Both the position numbers and the translations under genes were made by a program. A model generated the notes under the pieces. That model searched no databases, was not told the DNA's origin, and worked only from the letters and a program-made list of their open reading frames with translations. Positions 58,541 to 64,000 of a stretch of 64,000 bases of DNA are shown here, piece after piece. This stretch comes from Mannheimia haemolytica. GTDB taxonomy: Bacteria; Pseudomonadota; Gammaproteobacteria; Enterobacterales; Pasteurellaceae. Where the stretch lies: NCBI RefSeq assembly GCF_004342115.1, contig NZ_SMAC01000007.1, positions 30,620 through 94,619 of the forward strand, read 5' to 3'. Positions within the stretch are counted from its first letter, which is position 1, and each line of letters begins with the position of its first letter.

Positions 58541-59998
58541 ATGTCAAACAGAACAGAAATAACAGACCAAAATATCCGAATCCCGTTTCGCTATGCTATA
58601 TTGCCTGTGATTATTATGGTATCGATTATGGCGGTGGCTATCATCAAATTTGAAGCCTCACCTCACGTTCCGTTGCTTATTGGGGCAATTAGTGCCGCTG
58701 TGATTGCGATGGCACATGGCTACCGTTGGGAGACAATTGAAAAAGGAATTTATAGAGGCATTCGTATGGCTTTACCAGCGATTGTTATCATTATTATGAT
58801 TGGGCTAACCATCGGAGCTTGGCTAGGTGGTGGAATTGTAGCTACGATGATTTACTACGGCTTGAAATTGATCTCTCCGTCGCTGTTTTTAGTAACTATC
58901 TCAATAATTTGTGCTATTGTGACCCTTGCGATTGGTAGCTCGTGGTCTACAATGGGAACAATCGGTATAGCGGCGATGGGGATCGGGTTTAGTCTCGGCA
59001 TTCCGGCACCGATGGTTGCCGGTGCGGTGATCTCAGGAGCATATTTCGGCGATAAAATGTCGCCACTGTCAGACACTACCAATCTGGCAGCAGGGATTAC
59101 CGAAACCAATCTGTTTGAACATATCCGCCATATGTTTATCACTACCGTGCCGGCGTTCCTGATTGCGTTATCTGTCTATTTCTATTTTGGTATGGAATTT
59201 AGAGCCGAAAATCTCGATCTTGCTAAAATTGAAGACATTATGCAGGCAATGCAGGAACATTTCTTGATTTCGCCTTGGTTGCTATTAGTGCCTTTATTAG
59301 TCGTGGTGTTGGTGGCAAAAAAAGTGCCTGCCTTACCGGCATTAGCTGCAGGGATAATTCTTGGTTGGCTCTGCCACGTTTTTGTGCAAGGCGGTGATGT
59401 CAGCGTAGCAGTGATTACTCTGCACGACGGCTATAAAATTGAGAGCGGCCACGAGATGATTGATAAGCTGTTCAACCGTGGTGGGATCGAGTCGATGATG
59501 TACACCATTTCCCTTACGATTGTTGCGATGACTTTTGGTGGCATTGCAGAGCAAGCTGGAATGTTACATTCAGTAGTGGAAAAAATCCTTACCCTTGCAA
59601 AATCAGCAGGTAGCTTAATTAGTGCTACGATTGTATCGGCATTTATTACCAACGTAACGACATCTGAGCAATATATTTCTATTTTATTACCAGGCAGAAT
59701 GTATATAAAAGCCTATAGGGATAAGGGACTAAGTTCGAGAAACCTTTCTCGTGCATTGGAAGACGGAGGAACAGTTACTTCGGTTCTTGTACCTTGGAAT
59801 ACCTGTGGTGTTTATGCGTTCTCAATGTTGCAAGTGAGTGCTTTTGAATATGCACCGTATGCAATAATGAATTGGCTCATTCCACTGATTGCGATTGGCT
59901 TGGCAACCTTGAATATCAAAATTGAGCGATTGCCACCGGAAGAATTAGCCAAAGAACCTGAGGAAATTACTCTGCCAAAACGTGGTTGTTGTCCATAA
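58541..59998 (+). CDS. NhaC-family Na+/H+ antiporter-like membrane transporter
   Basis: The protein has 485 residues from the ATG at 58541 (MSNRTEITDQNIRIPFRYAI), with AAAGGTGG ahead. Twelve or so membrane spans are predicted, with NhaC signatures GLTIGAWLGGGIVATMIYYG, GSSWSTMGTIGIAAMGIG, SGAYFGDKMSPLSDTTNLAAG and TSEQYISILLPGRMY. NhaC relatives exchange sodium for protons, or malate/lactate, arginine/ornithine-type substrates. Between rocD and putA it may import or exchange the amino acids they degrade; this is inference from context. Confidence 0.85.
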   Translation: MSNRTEITDQNIRIPFRYAILPVIIMVSIMAVAIIKFEASPHVPLLIGAISAAVIAMAHGYRWETIEKGIYRGIRMALPAIVIIIMIGLTIGAWLGGGIVATMIYYGLKLISPSLFLVTISIICAIVTLAIGSSWSTMGTIGIAAMGIGFSLGIPAPMVAGAVISGAYFGDKMSPLSDTTNLAAGITETNLFEHIRHMFITTVPAFLIALSVYFYFGMEFRAENLDLAKIEDIMQAMQEHFLISPWLLLVPLLVVVLVAKKVPALPALAAGIILGWLCHVFVQGGDVSVAVITLHDGYKIESGHEMIDKLFNRGGIESMMYTISLTIVAMTFGGIAEQAGMLHSVVEKILTLAKSAGSLISATIVSAFITNVTTSEQYISILLPGRMYIKAYRDKGLSSRNLSRALEDGGTVTSVLVPWNTCGVYAFSMLQVSAFEYAPYAIMNWLIPLIAIGLATLNIKIERLPPEELAKEPEEITLPKRGCCP

Positions 59999-60117
59999 TT
60001 TATCTAAATAGTATTTAATAACAATAGGTTAAGTTAAATAACAAGCGGTCGGTTTTATCTTAAAATTTGCAAGTTTATACAGAAATTTGATCGCTTGCTG
60101 TATAGAAAGGAAAAATG

Positions 60118-63100
60118 ATGTCATACCAACTTTTACCTAACACCACTATCCGTCCTGAATTGAGCCGTCATTACCGCTTTGATGAGCAAACCCTGGTGCA
60201 AAATCTGATAGAACAAGCACATTGTGATGAACAGGCTGATAACATTAAAAAGCTCACTACCCAATTAGTCGGTAAAGTCCGAACTGCACGCCAGAAAGCA
60301 AGCGGGGTTGATGCGTTAATGCACGAATTTTCACTCTCCAGCCAAGAGGGGGTGGCGTTGATGTGCCTTGCCGAAGCATTACTACGCATTCCTGACACCG
60401 CCACTGCGGATAAATTAATTCGAGACAAAATTGCCAAAGGGGATTGGCGTTCACACACCGGCAACAGCCCCTCTCTGTTTGTGAATGCAGCGGCGTGGGG
60501 CTTGGTGATTACCGGCAAATTGGTTTCAACCCACAGCGAAAGCTCACTCTCATCAGCACTTTCACGCCTGATCGCCAAAGGTGGAGAACCGCTGATCCGC
60601 AAAGGTGTGGACGTAGCAATGCGTATGCTCGGCAAGCAATTTGTAACGGGCGAAACCATTCAACAGGCGATTAAAAACGGCGAAAAACGCTTCGCAATGG
60701 GTTATCGTTACAGCTACGATATGCTGGGCGAAGCGGCACTCACCGCCGAAGATGCCAAACGCTATTACAACGACTATGTTGCCTCTATTCACGCTGTGGG
60801 TGCCACCTCGAAAGGCTTGGGCGTGTATAAATCCTCGGGTGTGTCGGTCAAACTCTCCGCCATTCACCCTCGTTATTCCCTTTCCCAACACCAACGTGTG
60901 ATGGACGAACTCTATCCACGTCTGAAAGAACTGTTCTTGCTGGCGAAAAAGTATGACATCGGCTTGAACATTGATGCCGAAGAAGCCGACCGCCTCGAAT
61001 TGTCGCTTGATTTGATGGACAGACTGCTTGCCGACCCTGATTTGGCAGGGTTTAACGGCATTGGTTTTGTGGTGCAGGCGTACCAAAAACGTTGCCCGTA
61101 TGTGATCGAGCATTTAATTGAGACCGCCCGTAAACATAATCGCCAGCTAATGATTCGCTTGGTAAAAGGCGCATATTGGGACACTGAAATCAAGCGGGCG
61201 CAAATGGACGGTGCAGAGGGCTATCCGGTCTTCTCCCGTAAGGTGCATACCGATTTGAACTACATCGTTTGTGCCAAAAAATTGCTGGCGGCGCAAGATG
61301 TGATCTATCCGCAATTTGCCACCCACAACGCTCAAACTCTCGCCACCATTTACCACTTGGCACAGGGCAAACGTTTTGAGTTTCAATGCTTGCACGGTAT
61401 GGGAGAGAGCTTGTACGACCAAGTGGTTGGCAGCGATAATCTTAACGTGCAATGTCGCATTTATGCCCCTGTCGGCACTTATCAAACCCTGCTTGCCTAT
61501 TTAGTACGTCGCTTGTTGGAAAACGGAGCGAACAGCTCATTTGTTAGCCAAATTGTGGATGAAAATCTCAGTGTAGATGATCTGGCTCAAGACCCTGTTC
61601 AAAAAGCAGAACTGACTAATGGCACTATGCACCCGAAAATTCCATTGCCAGTCGATTTATTTGACGACAATCGTGTTAATTCCAAAGGCTATGATTTAAC
61701 TGATGCAGTAAGCCTACAAAATTTAGAAAATGCCCTCAATGAACTTACCAAACAGCATTACCGTGCTGAACCACAGCTGGCAAATGATAATACAAGCGGT
61801 CAAGAAAGCCGCAAAATTTACAATCCAGCGAACCAAGCTGAATTAGTCGGCGAAGTGATTGATGCCACCGAAAACGATATGGAACAGGCGTTTGAAAGTG
61901 CGGCGGCGTTCCAAGGTGAATGGGCGAATACTTCCCCTGCGGTGCGTGCCAAGTGCTTAGAAAAAATGGCGGACTTGATGGAAGCCAATATGCCACAACT
62001 GTTCGATTTGGCGGTGCGTGAGGCAGGCAAAACGCTCAACAATGCAATTGCTGAAGTGCGTGAAGCCGTCGATTTCTGTCGTTATTATGCCAAAGAGGTA
62101 CGCAACAACATTGAAGCATACAAAAATCCGCGTGGCATTGTAGTAGCAATTAGCCCGTGGAACTTTCCGTTAGCGATTTTTGTGGGTGAAGTTTCATCTG
62201 CGTTGGTGGCAGGCAATGTGGTACTAGCAAAACCAGCTGAACAAACTTCGTTAATGGCACATTATGCTGCCAGCCTTTTCTACCAAGCAGGTGTGCCGAA
62301 AGCGGCGTTGCAATGCTTACCGGGTAGAGGAAAAACGGTTGGGGTGGCGTTGGTGGCAGATCATCGTGTGAACGGCGTGATTTTTACTGGTTCAACAGAG
62401 ACAGCTAAAAACATTAACCGCAATTTGCACAAAAACGAGAAAATTATACCGCTTATTGCCGAAACTGGCGGACAAAATGCAATGATTGTTGATAGCTCGG
62501 CACTGGGCGAGCAGGTTGTGATAGATGTTTTAAACTCCGCATTTGACTCAGCAGGGCAACGTTGTTCGGCATTGCGTGTGCTGTATCTGCAACGTGATGT
62601 TGCCGATCACATTCTCACAATGCTCAAAGGGGCAATGGCGGAGTTGAAAGTTGGTCTTCCACAACACTTAACTACCGATGTCGGACCAGTAATCGATAAA
62701 GTCGCACAACAACGCTTGCTCGATCATATTGAAAACCTCAAAAAATCGGCGAAAAGTTACTATCAGGTGGCTATCTCCTCTGAAATTGCCGAAAATGGTA
62801 TTTTCGTACCGCCAACGCTGTTAGAAATAGATCATATCAGCCAGCTTAAACACGAAGTATTCGGACCGGTGCTACACGTTATCCGTTTTGATGCGGATAA
62901 ACTCGACCAAGTGATTGCCGACATAAACTCCACAGGTTTCGGTCTAACCAGCGGTTTGCATAGCCGAATTGATGAAACGGTGGATTTATGGTTGAAATCT
63001 GTCCACGCTGGAAATCTGTATGTAAACCGTAACACGGTAGGGGCTGTGGTCGGCGTACAGCCATTCGGTGGAATGGGGTTATCAGGAACTGGGCCGAAAG

Positions 63101-63714
63101 CTGGCGGGCCGCTCTATCTACAACGTTTAGTAAACCGCCAAGAATGGACATTGAACGGTTTACAGGGCAATGCACAAGCGGTCGATTTTGACTTAAATTT
63201 TGCAATCCGCAAGGTTCTAAGTGGAGCTGAGCAGCAAACGGCGTTAGATCTGGCCAAAAGCCTTGCACGCCGCTCGCCACTCGGAAAAACCTACCCAATG
63301 CAGGGTATTACCGGCGAGAAAAACGAGATGATTTTCGTGGCTCGCCCACAGATTGGGATTGGCAAAGGTGATTTGGCTTCACAGGTGCAAGCCTTGATTG
63401 CCATTGTAACGGTCGGCAGCCAAGCGGTGGTAGAAAAATCAAGCGAGCTGGCAAAACACGCCTCTGCCTTTGGTAAGAAATTACAGGTGGTGGATGATTT
63501 CAACAGTCTCGATCACCTCAGCACACTCATTGTGCTTGACCTGCTTTCTAGTGAGGAAAAATTGCATCATGCCGAACGCAAAGGGGCGATTTTGACCTAC
63601 ATCGAAGGGCTGGATTTAGCGCTCTCACTGCTGCCGTTGGTACACGAGAAAGCAATCAGCATCAACACCGCTGCCGCAGGGGGAAATGCCAGCTTAATGA
63701 GTGAAATGGATTAA
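60118..63714 (+). CDS. putA: Bifunctional proline dehydrogenase / P5C dehydrogenase PutA
   Basis: PutA oxidises proline to P5C (FAD) and P5C to glutamate (NAD). It has 1198 residues from ATG 60118 (7 bases after AAAGG; ATG 60115 is the alternative). Proline dehydrogenase barrel at about 180-480: YRYSYDMLGEAA, MIRLVKGAYWDTEI, FQCLHGMGESLYDQV, RRLLENGANSSFV. Aldehyde dehydrogenase at about 570-1030: VVAISPWNFPLAIFVGEV, IAETGGQNAMIVDSSAL (Glu), DSAGQRCSALRVLYL (Cys). A C-terminal ALDH-like flap ends ISINTAAAGGNASLMS. It lacks the ribbon-helix-helix N terminus of E. coli PutA, so it should not self-repress. Confidence 0.96.
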   Translation: MSYQLLPNTTIRPELSRHYRFDEQTLVQNLIEQAHCDEQADNIKKLTTQLVGKVRTARQKASGVDALMHEFSLSSQEGVALMCLAEALLRIPDTATADKLIRDKIAKGDWRSHTGNSPSLFVNAAAWGLVITGKLVSTHSESSLSSALSRLIAKGGEPLIRKGVDVAMRMLGKQFVTGETIQQAIKNGEKRFAMGYRYSYDMLGEAALTAEDAKRYYNDYVASIHAVGATSKGLGVYKSSGVSVKLSAIHPRYSLSQHQRVMDELYPRLKELFLLAKKYDIGLNIDAEEADRLELSLDLMDRLLADPDLAGFNGIGFVVQAYQKRCPYVIEHLIETARKHNRQLMIRLVKGAYWDTEIKRAQMDGAEGYPVFSRKVHTDLNYIVCAKKLLAAQDVIYPQFATHNAQTLATIYHLAQGKRFEFQCLHGMGESLYDQVVGSDNLNVQCRIYAPVGTYQTLLAYLVRRLLENGANSSFVSQIVDENLSVDDLAQDPVQKAELTNGTMHPKIPLPVDLFDDNRVNSKGYDLTDAVSLQNLENALNELTKQHYRAEPQLANDNTSGQESRKIYNPANQAELVGEVIDATENDMEQAFESAAAFQGEWANTSPAVRAKCLEKMADLMEANMPQLFDLAVREAGKTLNNAIAEVREAVDFCRYYAKEVRNNIEAYKNPRGIVVAISPWNFPLAIFVGEVSSALVAGNVVLAKPAEQTSLMAHYAASLFYQAGVPKAALQCLPGRGKTVGVALVADHRVNGVIFTGSTETAKNINRNLHKNEKIIPLIAETGGQNAMIVDSSALGEQVVIDVLNSAFDSAGQRCSALRVLYLQRDVADHILTMLKGAMAELKVGLPQHLTTDVGPVIDKVAQQRLLDHIENLKKSAKSYYQVAISSEIAENGIFVPPTLLEIDHISQLKHEVFGPVLHVIRFDADKLDQVIADINSTGFGLTSGLHSRIDETVDLWLKSVHAGNLYVNRNTVGAVVGVQPFGGMGLSGTGPKAGGPLYLQRLVNRQEWTLNGLQGNAQAVDFDLNFAIRKVLSGAEQQTALDLAKSLARRSPLGKTYPMQGITGEKNEMIFVARPQIGIGKGDLASQVQALIAIVTVGSQAVVEKSSELAKHASAFGKKLQVVDDFNSLDHLSTLIVLDLLSSEEKLHHAERKGAILTYIEGLDLALSLLPLVHEKAISINTAAAGGNASLMSEMD

Positions 63715-63738
63715 GCAACAAACAAAAGAGTATAAGAG

Positions 63739-63769
63739 GGCAGATCACAATGATCTGCCTTTTTATTTT
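63739..63769 (+). terminator. Terminator after putA
   Basis: GGCAGATCA (63739-63747) and TGATCTGCC (63751-63759) with loop CAA are followed by TTTTTATTTT. It ends 3 bases before the second IS1016-like element. Confidence 0.92.
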
Positions 63770-63771
63770 AA

Positions 63772-64000
63772 GGGGCTGTCCTAGATAACGACTAAAACTT
63801 CCATTTAGGTTAAGATAACCCTATGAGAAAAAGTCGTCTAAGTCAGTACAAACAAAACAAACTCATTGAGCAGTTTGTTGCAGGGGTAACAGCCCGAACA
63901 GCATATGAGTTGGTCAATGTAAACAAAAACACGGCGGCGTATTACTTCCATCGCTTGCGGTTGCTTATCTATCAACATAGCCCTCATTTGGAAATGTTTG
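63772..64000 (+). mobile_element. IS1016-like insertion sequence, second copy, truncated by window end
   Basis: The left end GGGGCTGTCCTAGATAAC (63772-63789) and the leader up to the transposase ATG match the copy at 56268 with few changes, in the same orientation. The coding part differs at many, mostly third-codon, positions, so the two copies are not recent duplicates. Confidence 0.92.
63823..64000 (+). CDS. IS1595-family transposase, N-terminal part
   Basis: Fifty-nine residues are visible (MRKSRLSQYKQNKLIEQFVA ... YQHSPHLEMF), giving the N-terminal helix-turn-helix region of an IS1016-type DDE transposase. The frame is open to the window end, so this copy may be intact; the catalytic residues lie outside the window. 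Confidence 0.88.
   Translation, partial: MRKSRLSQYKQNKLIEQFVAGVTARTAYELVNVNKNTAAYYFHRLRLLIYQHSPHLEMF

Overview
The window looks like a chromosomal segment of a Mannheimia species (Pasteurellaceae), most likely M. haemolytica or a close relative such as M. glucosida. The main evidence is a complete leukotoxin operon lktCABD encoding a 953-residue RTX toxin next to an artJ-like gene. The intergenic spaces also carry many copies of ACAAGCGGTC, the DNA uptake signal of the Actinobacillus pleuropneumoniae/Mannheimia branch, often as inverted pairs that look like terminators. DNA is AT-rich and most genes are ordinary chromosomal Pasteurellaceae genes.

Layout. 1-1.1 kb: start of a threonate-type dehydrogenase gene and a divergent DeoR regulator with a CRP site between them. 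1.2-11.1 kb: housekeeping genes: ffh, a tandem duplication of a tRNA-Asn/tRNA-Phe pair, mutY-yggX-mltC, a VOC protein and EamA permease, sfsA, hslVU and a VirK/YbjX-family gene. 11.1-19.3 kb: artJ-like gene and lktC-A-B-D with an AT-rich promoter region, an lktA/lktB attenuator and a final terminator. 19.5-24.1 kb: an ABC importer with a Tat-type lipoprotein binding protein, an acyl-CoA-dehydrogenase-like flavoprotein and an AhpD-like protein, possibly one small-molecule uptake and oxidation system. 24.2-30.6 kb: glpFK, crcB, dcuB, dapF, a small hydrolase and an SMR transporter.

30.7-50.2 kb is a sugar and polyol block: xylBA and divergent xylFGH, an SLC13/TrkA-C permease, mtlA-mtlD-mtlR, and srlA-E-B-D-gutM-HAD phosphatase-srlR-gutQ. 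Good CRP sites precede xyl, mtl and srl. A REP-associated tyrosine transposase gene, broken by one frameshift and flanked by inverted REP palindromes, sits between mtl and srl. More copies of its palindrome lie near 29.5 and 52.3 kb. A different, GC-rich 25-bp inverted repeat lies between mtlA and mtlD.

50.3-56.2 kb: an operon of an exported transglutaminase-like protein with MerT-like and MerP-like proteins but no merA or merR, a Gfo/Idh/MocA oxidoreductase, an ECF sigma factor with a tiny Cys/His-rich putative anti-sigma factor and a small lipoprotein, and divergent msrPQ for repair of oxidised periplasmic methionines. 56.3-64 kb: a decayed IS1016-like element, then rocD, an NhaC-family antiporter and putA (an ornithine/proline to glutamate module), then a second IS1016-like element in the same orientation, cut by the window end.

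No prophage, CRISPR array or rRNA was seen. The loci judged most worth a second look are the transglutaminase/MerT/MerP operon, the RAYT with its REP family, the ECF sigma/MsrPQ locus, the IS-flanked rocD-nhaC-putA block and the ABC/flavoprotein cluster.
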